Positions 23,087 to 35,800 of a stretch of DNA of 64,000 nucleotides are shown piece by piece. Position 1 is the first letter of the stretch, and each line of letters begins with the position of its first letter. Source of the stretch: Petrosia ficiformis (lineage: Eukaryota > Porifera > Demospongiae > Haplosclerida > Petrosiidae); contig OX345638.1 of assembly GCA_947044365.1 (NCBI GenBank), positions 7,201,201-7,265,200 on the forward strand. The letters run 5' to 3'. Under the pieces are notes generated by a model, which was given only the letters and a program-made list of their open reading frames with translations, was not told where the DNA came from and ran no database searches. The position numbers and the translations under genes are program-made.

Positions 23087-23934
23087 ATGCCCCATAGGGC
23101 CACCCCTATGATTGCTTTCCCACTGGTTCGATGTATATTTATATATATATATATATAAATTATATGGTAATGTTGTTTTGACAAATAATGACCACTTTTA
23201 GTCTAGTTTATCATACATGTAGTTTAGTTATAGTTAATTAACTAAAATAATATTAGGCTTACTAAAAGGGTTTTAGTTAACTAACTAAAAGTGTCCATTA
23301 CTGTCCAATTTTCATTTTAGTTGGTTATAGACTTGTAATTTAGTTATAGTTTAGTTAACTAAAAGTCACAATGCCTTACTAAAAGGGGTTTTCGTTATAG
23401 TTAACTAAAACAACACTAATATGTGGCCATTTTCACGAGTATGCATTGTATACATAGTTAAGGAAGTTGCGTCATTTCGGTGGGGTCAGTCAATTGATGG
23501 GCATGGCGGCACGTAAATAAGGAATGAAGCTGATTGTGGCTTAACTTATAAACTAGCTGTGCTAGGCGGAATACATTCCTAAAGTTCTACAAGAACCTCT
23601 GAAAGGTAAGAAGTGTATATACCATAAATCGGGAATATTTCGTCTCTAAAATATTTCGAATTTTTATTTTCCATATGTATAAATTTTCGTACATGCGTAC
23701 ATTATTATTTACGAATACCGTTTATTTCCAAATACCCGTTTATTTTCGAATTTTCAAATTTCGTACGCATACCGTTACACGAACATTTTTATAGTATGAA
23801 ATTTACCCGAATTACGGTAATATATGTAGCTAATGACATGTGTGTGTATATTCATGATAATGTCAGCCACGTTTACTGAATATTGGACACCATAAAGATA
23901 TGGGATACTCTTTCTCTGTATATCTTGTTTGAAT
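23087..23934 (+). mobile_element. Family A small transposon with a nested family C element
   Basis: The left end reads atgccccatagggccacccctatgattgctttccca and the right end tctttctctgtatatcttgttt, matching other family A copies. A family C element (tgttgttttgacaaataatgacc...actaaaacaacacta) is nested at about 23168-23422. The same nest is present at 54217-54968, so both insertions predate the segmental duplication. Confidence 0.65.
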
Positions 23935-24407
23935 AACAGTAACCATGCCTTGTACATTTAAATTAAAATGGGTGTGGTTATCATAAACGATAACAAACGA
24001 GAAAGCAAAATCATTGTATCATGATCAGCCTTTGAAGAAGGCTTTCCAAAAATTGTATGGATCATAATGACTGGACGGATCAAACAATATAATACTTACA
24101 TATTAAGTCTGACTGTTGCTTTTATATCCTCTATACCTACATACCTATTGTGGGTTTTGTGATGAGGTTTATATAATGATATTCATAACTACAACATCCT
24201 GTACATGGCTGTGTATATAAACACACTTGTGGTATCTCTGTGTACATGTACATATCATCTGGTGTTGTTTTAGTTGTAGTTATAGAAGGCCTGGTTTCTC
24301 AACATTTAGTTTAGTTATAGTTTAATTAACTAAAATAATATTAGGCTAATTAAAAGGGTTTTAGTTTTAGTTAACTAACTAAAAGTCTCCATTATTGGCC
24401 AATTTTT

Positions 24408-25015
24408 ATGGCCCGTAGAGCCATCCCTATATTTGCTTTCCATGGGGTTTAATCTATATATATATACAATCTTGTGTCACTTGCACGACTCTGCGTTGTA
24501 TACGTAGTTAAGGAAGTTGCGTCATTCTCGGGGGCTCGGTCAATTAATGGGCGTGGCACGTAAAAGAACGTGCGTTTGAGCTAGCCGGTGTCATAAAATT
24601 TTAGGGGGACCCGGGTCCCCAAATGTACGGGATCCCCAGAATTTTATGACACCGGAGCTACAGACCAGCCTGAAAGATTCTGGAAGGATGTAAAACTGCT
24701 AATAACTGTTGTATATAGCAGAGAAACAGTATAGATATTATGCAATAATCTTTAACAAGCAAGTACATGTATAATAAGTTGTTGAGTTTCAGTCTCATGA
24801 GGAAGTCATTATTTAGAACCTTGTAGGATTACTTCAGTCAGTTCATCAAAGATCTGTGTACTTAGACTGCAATCAGGCTTACACTTCTTCGGGCCCCAGC
24901 TTTCGTGTATATACACAGAAAGGCAGAGACACTAGTGCCATCAGCAATGATTGATACATAGACATCACAAAGCAAATATAGGGATACTTTTTTCTCTATA
25001 TATCTTGTTATTTTA
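24408..25015 (+). mobile_element. Family A small transposon interrupted by a 71-bp hairpin element
   Basis: The left end is atggcccgtagagccatccctat and the right end ctctatatatcttgttat. The inner consensus gcgtttgagctacagaccagcc is interrupted at 24584-24654 by a hairpin flanked by GAGCTA. The counterpart at 55770-56232 lacks the hairpin. Confidence 0.7.
24584..24654. mobile_element. 71-bp perfect-ended hairpin insertion
   Basis: The arms CCGGTGTCATAAAATT and AATTTTATGACACCGG are exact inverted repeats, with partly paired ggggac/gtccc-type sequence between them. GAGCTA flanks both sides (24578-24583, 24655-24660). It disrupts a family A element and is absent from the duplicate near 55950. 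Confidence 0.7.
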
Positions 25016-25142
25016 GTTATAGTTATTACAGTATTTAATTTATTTATAGTTCAGTTAATTAAAAGTCACATCTATTAGTACATGTATATAGTATATCTCT
25101 ACGTATCATCTGTGTCGATGCCACAATCTAAACTAGAATGTT

Positions 25143-25181
25143 TTCACGATTATACACACACACACACACACACACACACAG
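25143..25181. repeat. CA dinucleotide microsatellite
   Basis: About 17 ca/ac units following gattatac. The duplicate at 56605-56620 has only a few units. Confidence 0.9.
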
Positions 25182-25739
25182 CCAAACTATCCACCAAACG
25201 CTAATTAATCACCCTGGACTCATCCATGTATAATTTAATATTCAGCCTGTTTGAAAAGGCTTTCAAAAATTAGAGAAATTAGAATGATATTATGTGTTGT
25301 AAGGTTTGATTGTTGTTTTTATATCCTCTATACTTATCGACCTATTGTGGGTTTTGTGATAAGGTTTATATAATTATATTCATAACTGCAACATCCAGTA
25401 CAAGCATCATGTATACTGTGCACATCATACACATGTATACATCCCTTTGATATGTTGAGCTCTATAATTATGTTGTAATAGATCTAAAAGGAGGTTTTAT
25501 ATAGACTTGTCTCACCACTCTGTGTACACTATCATATAATATATTATATATAGTATGCTAATAGGTCCGAATATACATTGTAGGACCCTCATTTTGTGTG
25601 TGATATATATACATGTAGCCCTCCCTCGCAGGCTCAGGCTATATCACATCCTTAGACAAAAAATTACATCCTATATTTTGTATGCAGGACCTGTTAGCAT
25701 ACTATATAGTACATGCATATATATATATATATAATTATA

Positions 25740-25835
25740 TATATGTAATATATATAACATGGCTTCGAGGGGTGAAGGGCTGATATTGCTGATACACACC
25801 GAGAAGCCATGCTATACATGTGGTGTATATAATAT
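25740..25835. repeat. Hairpin repeat of the catggcttcgagg family
   Basis: tatataacatggcttcgagg and accgagaagccatgctata form inverted arms about 60 bp apart around a gctgatattgctgatacaca centre. Copies occur at 38500-38645, 41085-41230 and 57133-57205. It marks the right end of the segmental duplication. Confidence 0.55.
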
Positions 25836-25840
25836 ATTCT

Positions 25841-26149
25841 ATACCTAACTGTTAAGATTGAATGACAGCATTTCAACATTCAAAGAAACCAGCCCAGTAT
25901 ACATGTACTGTTTTTAACACTCAGCAATTAATGATAATTATCATGCATGTGTATTAGAGGTGGTGGATAGCAAAATTTTTTAACTATTAGGATATTTAAT
26001 AGATACTTGAATGACAATGTATGCTATCATGATAGTGAAACTAAAATTTTAAAACAGATTCTGAGCATTTTCCACTTGTGGCAGAGAAACTAAGTACTAC
26101 CATCTATTGAGAGACCTCCAACAGAAAAACCTCCATCTTTCACCACACT
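25841..26149. other. Intergenic, repeated with 27400-27690
   Basis: The stretch gttaagattgaatgacagcatttcaacatt through gagcattttccacttgtggcagagaaac is repeated at about 27405-27640. No gene is recognised. Confidence 0.55.
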
Positions 26150-26759
26150 GTAAAAATGAATTTTAACCCTCATTTGGTTACATGAGTTTCAATTCCTCCT
26201 TAGACTGTATAAATCAATATCTCTTTCTTGTCTAGCTAGATAATTTTTTGATTTTGATCTATATTGGCTAGTATATAAAGTACATGCCATTATATAGAAT
26301 GGTACATACATGTGCGGACTTCTCAAATATCTGTGGAGTACATGACATTATTTCCTATAATAAGTACTAACTTGATGTAAATGTTTAATTACTCTGCAAT
26401 GAGCTAGTAACATCTGCTGTTTTGCAGATGTTGGAATTTGAATACTAATAATACACCACAGGTTGTATCAATCTAATACTATGTTACATATGTATATAGC
26501 TACATTTTATTAGTTAACAAAAGCAATACAATGTCCATGTACCTTTAACACGTAAATCCCATAATAATTACATACATGTGCGGCCTTTACAAATATATGT
26601 GGAGTGTATAACATGTTTGCTATCACAAGTACCAATTCATGCATATTTATTTTAATTAATTACTCTGGAATGAGGTAGTAACCTCTGTTGTTTTCACAGA
26701 TAATACACCACAAGTTGTACCTATATAATGGAGTGAATATTCAATACAACCCTAGCACA

Positions 26760-27150
26760 TATTTATGTATGTACATGTACATGTATTAGATAGAATATCT
26801 ATATGTACACAAATACAATATTATGACAAGTGCATGATGTATATATTAAATTTATGTACATGTATTAGATATAGATCTATATGTACACGGGTACATGTAC
26901 ACTATTATGACAAATACATGATGTATATATTAAATTTATGTATGTACATGTACATGTATTAGATATGGATCTATATGTACACACGTACATGTACACTATA
27001 TGACAAGTACATGATGTATATATTAATGTATATAGATGTATTAGATATGGATCTATGTACACATGTACATGCACCTTATTGTATATGATGTACATATGTG
27101 CAAGTACATGTATTATCTGTATGTACACATATACCATATGATGAAAAGTA
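26760..27150. repeat. About 90-bp tandem repeat rich in ACATGTAC
   Basis: Four imperfect units of atgtacatgtattagatat, ggatctatatgtacac, tacatgtacactattatgac, aagtacatgatgtatatatt. The small open frames on both strands are artefacts of the repeat. Confidence 0.8.
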
Positions 27151-28600
27151 CATCATAAGGTAGACATTTATAATTTTATATTTGTAACAGCATTCCAACA
27201 CTGAAGGAAATTTGTACTCTAAATTAATTTTACAATTTATTAAGAATATCAATGTTCAGTTTGTAAAATGGCATTCCATCACAGTCGGAAACAAGTATTA
27301 ACAATTGAATAACAGCATTCCAAGAAATAAGTATTAACTATTGTTAACATTGAAAAACAGCATTCCAATACTGAAGGAAACAAGGAATGTTCATTACTGT
27401 TAAGATTGAATGACAGCATTTCAACATTAAAAAAAACCAGCCCAGTGTACATGTGCTCTTTTTAACACTCAGCAATTAGTGATAATTATGATGCATGTGT
27501 ATTTGAGCTGGATGATAGAGAAAGTTTTTAGCTATCACGATATTTAATAGATACTTGATTGACAGTGAATACATCATGATAGTAAAACTAATATTTTGAT
27601 ACTGATTCTGAGCATTTTCCACTTGTGGCAGAGAAACCAAGTACTCCCATAAATCACTCTTAGAGCCTTCCAACAGAAAAACCTCCAGCTCTCACCATCT
27701 TCGTATATTTTTTCATGTGGCTCATGTTTTTCCACGTCGTTGTGTGTATGTTGAAGCGAGACAATGTCAAATACACATGCTTGTCACAGCATGTCCACTA
27801 TCACGATAGTAGGTCTTAGTTATCACTGTCATGATAGTAACACTGATGAAAGCAATAGTCATACTATTGCTACTATTGCCCAGCCCTATAAGGTGTATTA
27901 TTAATATTATTGAGAACAGATCCAAACTGTTTTACAAGAGTGAATATGTATTGTTATATTATGAATAGAATCTTGATTGAAAAATGATTTGTGTATATGA
28001 ACTAGAGCATCAGAGAGTACACTGCATGTAATAACAACTTGTGTTAATTTACCTTGATTTGGTTACCACACAGTAAAGTTATTTTAACCTTCAGTTGGTT
28101 ACAGCAGTTTAAATGCTTTTCTTCCTGCTGTAGGTAATATTTGCAAGTCATAGTTCATTTGATCTTGATTTATATGAAATACATGTACATGTCGTAATAA
28201 GGCAATGTTAAAAAAATATTAATACAATGTAGCATAGATAATAGGTACAACCTGTCGTGTATTATTAGTATTCCCATTCCAACACATACTAGAGTACACG
28301 TATGTTGGTTGCTGACATATGCTCCCTTATATGTGGGTATATACTTGCAAGGGATGCCATGTATTAAACATAGCTAGGGGTGTGTGACTGAGTGGGGTCA
28401 TGCTGTACTGATTTTATTAGCACCATCATAGTGATGATAATTTATCAGGGTTACTGAATCTACTGGTCCAAGCATTGTTTTCCCTCATTCTAGTGATGCT
28501 AATTTGGCTAGGGCTATAAAAGTACGAATAGGGGGGCTGAGGCCTATAGTTTCTCCTAACAGCTCCTTCCTTTGTAAAGTTGTAGAAGTGATGGAAACAA
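27151..28600. other. Repeat-rich intergenic sequence without a gene
   Basis: Contains short repeats of gaataacagcattccaa (27280-27400), a diverged copy of 25850-26110, and an inverted family E remnant at 28075-28290. No coding frame supported by homology was seen. Confidence 0.45.
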
Positions 28601-29222
28601 TTTAAGGTTGTAGTCTTTTCCGTGGGCGGATGCTACTCCAATCAGTTTCTAGTCTTGCAAGCTTCTTGCTGCATACAATCTGGTTCCCATTCTGTATTTT
28701 TTGGAAGCCACACCCACCCGGGGGTATAATTATTGGGCCTAAATGTTTTGACTGATAGTTTATTTTCAGAAACAAAGCTAAACACACCCCACGGGTGGTT
28801 AAGGGGCGGTGGGTGGGAAACAATGGCGGGTAACTGTAGTTGCTCTCTGAGAAAGATCGGAGTTTGATAGTGCCTAGAAAGGTAGATTTTATGGTTTCAG
28901 TGAAAAGCTACAGAATTCAGCTTTCTTCAGCCTCTTGTAACTATAAAAGTAAAATGAATTTCCAGAAAACGGCTCTATTTGTTTTCTGTAAATGCATTGT
29001 ACTTGGTGCACGCCATGATTGGTGGGCGTGGCTTTCTCGGTTTTGTACTTATTGAGATTGCGAAAATGGACATTTTATATATGTTTTATCAATTCCAGGA
29101 CCCTATAAAGGTGATTAGAAGATATGAAGGTTGCTACTACACCAGGTTAGAGTCATATTATATAATATTCTATTTTGAAACTGATTGGAGTCGCATCCGC
29201 CCACTCCCTAGTACCACCTTAA
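28601..29222. mobile_element. Family B small transposon, copy 1
   Basis: The left end TTAAGGTTGTAGTC...GGGCGGATGCTACTCC is matched by the right end, whose reverse complement is TTAAGGTGGTACTAGGGAGT...GGGCGGATGCGACTCC. The inverted ends extend about 45 bp, through ccaatcagtttc. The interior is nearly identical to 63291-63808 (gagaaagatcggagtttgat). The ends sit on TTAA, which would suit a TTAA-targeting group such as piggyBac or Kolobok. The internal open frames (up to 103 codons) have no recognisable motif. Confidence 0.75.
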
Positions 29223-29329
29223 ACCCTTTTCCACTTAAATTATCCACAGTAAACATTGGAAGCTGTATGAAGAAAGGACCTTTTACATAAACTGTGAAGT
29301 GATTAACTGTCTGCAGGTATGTTAAAAGG

Positions 29330-29600
29330 TTATGCTTGAGTTCTGCAGACCAGCAAAGCTGCTTGTAGCTTAGCTGCTTATAAAGAAACTGGAACTAATA
29401 GCTAGCTATTCTACCTGAAATATATATCTAAAGTTCTACAAGATTCTTTAAAAGGTAAGGAGAGTAGATAATCAAAATAATAACTATAATAGGCTGTTGT
29501 GTTTCAGGCATGAAAAAGTCAGTCATGATTACTGAATGCTGGACACCACAAAGCAGTCATAAGAATATTTTTTACAATATAATGGATGAATATACATCTG
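29330..29600 (+). repeat. Truncated family A element
   Basis: Only the right half is present: gcagaccagcaaagctgc, gaaactggaactaatagctagctattc, attactgaatgctggacaccacaaagcagtcat. The element's left end and its tctctatata end are missing. Confidence 0.6.
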
Positions 29601-29710
29601 TTTAATTGGAAATATATGATTTTATTCAGGAAAAAGCAGTCAAAACTATATTAACAGTTTGCAGCAGTTAATTATACACAAAAAAAGCCTAAAGTAATAA
29701 TAAATTATGG

Positions 29711-29748
<38 letters not shown>

Positions 29749-29860
29749 TATATATTATTATTAATCAAACTGCTATATATAATGATTATGATTAATTTTA
29801 ATGAATATTAAGCTGCATAGCCTAATAACAATACTGTTCTTATAAATTATCAGCTGCAGC
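29601..29860. other. AT-rich sequence with an (AT)n tract
   Basis: A perfect AT tract of about 35 bp (29712-29750) and its flanks. It may include the 3' untranslated region of the minus-strand RTX/sushi gene. Confidence 0.5.
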
Positions 29861-32800
29861 TCAATAACTTTCTGCAATCAAGGTTGCTTTCCCACCATTA
29901 TGTAGATCTACAATTAGCAATCGTCCATCAAAGTTATGAGCAATCCCAGATCCTATATAGGATGTAAACATGTGCAGCATTACTGGATAGAGTCCTTGAT
30001 TATACAGATTATGCCATGTATCAAGACAAGATGGTTCTGCGTCCAGTTTGGTATACTTTGACCAACATGCAAGATCCCAACAATCTTTAACATATGTTGG
30101 TGTATAAGCTGCCCAAAACTTTCCATAAATATCACTTGGTTCATTTCTATAAGAAGGTAGTATCACTCGACCAACAACAATATTGTGTCCATAGTAACGA
30201 AATAAGTGATGATAGCTTCCTACCACTGTATGTTCTTCAAATCCAGTGACATCATCATAAACAACAGCAACCCAATAAACGCTGGGATATACAATTGATA
30301 GATAGGTCACAATACGATTAGCCACGTAGTGATGACTATAGCTCGCTCCTGAAGGAGGTTGAGCTAGGGAAGCTATATCTTGTTTCCAAGCCTCTCCTGA
30401 GAAAATAACAAATACCTATATTGTGAATAAATAATAATTAACAGTTAAAACTTACCATCACAGAAAGGATGAGTTCCAGTCCATCCAGTATTGGTACATG
30501 TTCTTGAATAATCCCCACTCATACCATATCCAGCATTGCATGAGAAGTCACAAGTTTCTCCTTCATAAATGCTGTCACAATCATTTCCATTAAGCAAAGT
30601 GAGTTTGGTACATCTGTGTCTGCAACTGATTCTATATGTACAAGATTGTGCACTACTGGACAACTGAAGGGGGGACGTGTTGCTCACTGGGACTTTTGTT
30701 GTTGTTAATGCTGTAGCACTTGTGTAGATAGATACAGTATACTGATCATAACCCAATTTAGTACAAACATCACTAGCCGAACCTTGGTCTGAGATACACA
30801 CCCTATTATCACTTCCATCTACTGGATTTGCAATAGAGTAAATTCCATTGTACTGGTCAGGTCCATTTGTGAGGCTCCCTGGTCGATAACAGGATATTGT
30901 ATTTCCTTGCGTATTGTACACTGAATCAGTAGCACCCATTAGATTACAAGCTTGAGTACTATACAATCTAACATCGACAGTTTGACTAGCCCAAGATGAA
31001 AAGGTATACCTTAAATCACCAATAACATAATCCAACTGTTCAATGATGTTGTAAACTTCAATCATTGGTTGACAACTCTTTTGATGTACATTCCATAAGC
31101 CATTTAGACATAGCAGTTCAATGCTACCAGGATTATCAAAAATATCTTGTATGTAGTATCCTGTATTGCAAGTTAGGGTAACAGTATCCCCATGACGAAA
31201 TATGCCTGTACGAGAATACTGGCCAAACTGTTGTGGTAGCAAATCAGGACAGGTTTTCTCCACACAGTTTACATCAGCAGTCGGATCCCAATATATTGAT
31301 TCCTGTCCTCCTACACTTTGCAGTCTTGTGCATGTTTTCTGTATTGGTCCCTGTAGTTCATATCCACTAGAACAAGAATACGTAGCAGTGTCTCCAACAT
31401 AACCTGTTGTTATACTTACTTCACCAAATGCAGGAGCTGTTAGAGTCTCACATGTTGGTTTCATTTGACAGTTCTGAAGAGCAGGACTCCAATTTCCAGT
31501 AATTGAACTGCAAACACTACTAAAAAAATCATAATCAGCTGATACTTCATAGCCTTGGTGACAATGCCAGGTATACGTGTCACCATCTATGTCTAAATTT
31601 GCATTGCTAATTATTGGTACATTGCATGTAATATCAGTACAGATTGGAAGCTGAGAGCATGGTTCATTGCATACCGCTTTGGAACTACCTACCAAACGAT
31701 AGCCAACATCACAATGAAAGTGTGCAACCTCAACTTGCTGTGAATTTAGCTCGAGCTTTTCGATATGAAGATAGGAGGGAAGATTGATGAAGTTTGAACA
31801 AGTAGTTGTGGATGTCCTTACTGTGATCTGTGAAGATGGATCGCTAACAACATCATTGATCATGGATTTCACAGACGCTGTGTACATTGTGTCAGGATTC
31901 AATTGATGTACGCTGTAGGCTATTGACATACTTGGGAATTCATAATTTTCATTTCCTTGTTCATTCGATACTGTTATGTTATATTGATAATTGTTGACAT
32001 TTGGATCTGTGTCAACAGAAGGAGGATCCCACAGTAGACTAAAGCCATAGAAATATGTAGCATTGGTTCTCAAGTTAGTTGGAGGATTGGGTATAGTGGT
32101 GGCTGAAATGACCAGAGACAATCCAGCAACAACATGACAAGATGTAAGCTTTGCTATAAACATATTATATGTGCCTGCATCTACGTCAGTGATTTCTATA
32201 TCCATTTCGATCTTGTCCGTTACTCCTGAGGACAGAACCAGTGGATAGTACATCACGGAGTCATTGTTAATGTGAACATATTCTAGTGTCACACGATTTG
32301 AAGAAGCTATATTTAGAATGGAGGAATTATATGTAAATCGTAAGCAAATTTTATGTTGCTCTATGCATTGCACACTAAGAAACTCCTCGCTCTCAAGTGT
32401 TGCCACTAGAGGTCCAAACTGATTATCAATTTCTATAAATTCATTTTCTGTAACAAATTGATCTGAAAATTTAATAGCTAAATGCTGATATGTTGTATTC
32501 CTCAACCAATAAGCTAGCGATATTTGGAGGTATTGTTTATCACGATACAACCTGGCAACTGCCTCTGCATTGTTAACATCATAATTGATTACTATTTCCA
32601 GTTCTTGTTCTATAAAGAAATAGCACATCTGACTTGACAGTGTTTGTTCATCAATAAAAGATCTAATTTTTCGTCTGTTGCAAAGTTGTTGATTATTTTG
32701 GTACCAAATGCGTGATCAAACTGATAAATATCAGATCCCAATCCTCCTTGAAGGATATCCTCACCACCCATTGGTACAATGTAATCACTACCTCCATATC

Positions 32801-35800
32801 CTCTAATAATGTTATCATCATCGTTACCATGTAAAGTATCATTGAACTCAGAACCCTGTATATTCTCAATGGATTCGTATGTATCTCCTTCTGCGTCTGC
32901 TCCAAGTCCAATACCAAGCATGATATTGACTTGTACTCCATTTGGGTATTCTCCACTGAACACAACTGTGTCTGAATCTTCTCCTCCATCTATGATGTCA
33001 GCTCCATAGCCACCATATATAAAATCGTATCCCCAACCACCTGACAAAACGTCATCACCATCACCACCGAGTATCTCATCATCTCCATCATAACCTGATA
33101 TATAATCATTGCCATCTAATCCTATTAAAGTCTCACTACCTAGTCCACCAATAATAGTGTCATTTGCACTACCTCCTGTTATCTTTGTAGATTTGGAACC
33201 ACCCTCGAGGTTGTTCTGAGCTGTAGTGGAACCAACAATTACAACAACATCTGGATATAACGAATCATCATCAGCCAATAGAATTTGACTGAAAGGTGAA
33301 GAAGAGAAGTCAACCATAATGGTTTCGATGTATGGATATGTTCCCGTAAGTTTAAACAGCACATTGTCAGCACTGTAAACCATTAAATGTTGATAAGCTT
33401 CCCCCTTAAAGTAATCAAGGATTAGCACTCTTACAGAATCATTTTGTGATGAGGACGTTAATATAATGTGGTCAGAATCTCTCAAAATGTAGATGTCAGC
33501 AAACACGACTTGGAGTAACAAGTAATCTAATTCTCCATCTTCAGCGTAGTTTTCAATCTGATTGTACAGACCATAGTCATACCCTATTACGTAAGTGTCC
33601 GTTCCATTTCCTCCTGCTAAATTCTGGTATCCATATGGATTATCAGGACCAGGATCAATGTAGTTATCGCCAGCATTTCCGATTACATGAATACTACAAG
33701 CATCAGTGATTGCTACAAATTGTTCAACGTTTACATTCGATGGTATAGTAAGGTCAATTATGTCTATCTCTCCTCCACAGTCCTTATCTGATTCGATTTC
33801 GCTTGGCAGAATTACGCCATTTGTGGTTTGAAATTCTTCCATTGTTTCAGGCAAGAAGGCGACCACCTTGTCACTAGTTTTGATCATTAAGTGAGTGTAG
33901 TTTGAGCTTTGAAACCATTCCTTCAGAAGTACATAGATAGTTTTGTCAGCTACGTCATCTTGACACTTCATGAGTAAATCATTAGAACAGTGGTCCATAG
34001 AAAGTTGTATATTTTCACTATTGCATTCGAAGAGAATCACGTCGAATTCTTGTTGTTCGTTGTAGTTCTCTATAATAGCATATACACAAGTAGATTTTAT
34101 TACATAAGTATCTTTGCCACCATTTCCTCTTAGAATATCTGAGCCTCCAGTACAGCTCATTACATTACCCCATTCATTACCCCTAATGGTGTCATCATAA
34201 GGTGAGTCAAAAACAGATTTAATCTCCTGTGCCGTTTCTGCATCTATCACAATATTTTGACTATTGGTGGGGTTTTCTAAATCAATTATTGCTCCATTTG
34301 GATTGTTTTTCAAATCAACGGTGACTGGAACTTTTTTAGGTTGTCCTGTGTTTACGTCCGTTTCCACAAAAAAGTTAATCCAATCCTTAGATATGAAGAT
34401 AGCATGTTGATTTGCCTTATCTGTGAACCATGAAATCACAGTGATTTTGCTTACCTCGGGGCTGACCGAATCATATAGCACAAGGTCAGATTGTGATTTT
34501 TCTATCTGTATATGTGTGTATGATATTTCAAAGACAATGGTATCTTCCTCATCATCAGTAGCGTAGTTGTCAATTCTGTCCCAACCTTCTTTTCCTTTTA
34601 TACTCCAGATAGTCGTTACCAAGACCTCCTTTAAGAACATTGTTCCCATCACTTCCAATTATGGTGTCATCGTAAGGAGAGCCTGTAACTTGCTGTACGT
34701 TTGCAAACAAACCTGTCAATTCAATGTGTTGACTGACTTTGCTTTGATTGCGATCCACAGATACAGCATTACAAGTAACTTCATATTCCTCCTCGTTTAT
34801 ATCTGTTTTCACTACTTTAATGCCAATGCCATCTTTTGTCGTAAGGTAAATGTGACGATGAAACTGTTCATTACCAGGTATGAACCAGTTCTTCAGTTTA
34901 ATCGAGTGTGTGTTACAATAGCTAACAATTACATCTTCACCGTCTCTGTAACACAAGATATTAGAGTAGCTGACATTGAGAATCAAAGTATCCATCTCCT
35001 CATCAAGGGCAAAATTATTGATTATAGCTCTTCCTCCTGCAGCTGGAACAAAGTAGATATCGTTGCCTTCATCCCCGTAAACATGAGAAGATTGAGGCCC
35101 CAGGAAGAATTGGTCATCTCCTCCTCGACCATACAAGTCATAATGATAACTAGATAGGAAGAGTTTAACTTCAGTTTTATCGCTTGTGGACTCACATTCT
35201 TCTGTATTTCTTCTCAAATACTGAGAACGCATCTGTTTAACTGCTCTCTTTTTTCTCTGCATTGCAAAAAATTCATTATCTTTATCGTTCCCAGTGTACA
35301 CTCCATAGCGAGATGATTGATGCGCTTCAAAACGATCAATAACATCATAACTCTTCACAGGAATAAACATCCATAGCTTGGCCGTTTCCCGTCTGTATAC
35401 AGGATGAGATAATTCACCTACACCTAAAACAATAGTACTGACAGGACGATCAAAGGAAAATGTTTGTGTGTTTACCGTAGGAGCATGAGTACCTGTTGGA
35501 ACGGTTGGCATAGTTACAGTGAACGACATTCCATCTTCACGGAGTTTGACATCAAGAAAGCCTCCAAACTGGGAAGAGACACCAGTAGTAAAGTCGATAG
35601 TGCCAACTTCACTTCCATCTTCATCCTCTCCTTTGAATGTTAATTCAAAATAATTAGCTGGATCCGAGAGGTTTCTCAATAATTCCTCATTATATGCCTT
35701 CTGTTCCTCAAGTGCTCTCATCTGTCTTCCAAGTCCAAGAGTTAATACGTCAACAATACCATTTGCAAATCCTTCTATAAAAGCTAAAAGTTGCACTCCA

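Larger units (their letters stand above)
21560..25840. repeat. Segmental duplication partner of 52080-57230 (partial ATG3 locus)
   Basis: This segment aligns in the same order and orientation with 52080-57230: ATG3 exons 3-5, flanking intron sequence, two family A transposons (23087 and 24408 versus 54217 and 55770), the inner family C element, the acacac repeat and the catggcttcgagg hairpin. It is shorter by about 0.9 kb, mainly because a family A copy at 53361-53832 is absent here. Homology stops near the hairpin at 25760-25840, before ATG3 exon 6. Confidence 0.9.

Noticed and set aside
34567..35157. 196-codon plus-strand frame
   Set aside because: Antisense to the RTX region; no independent support.
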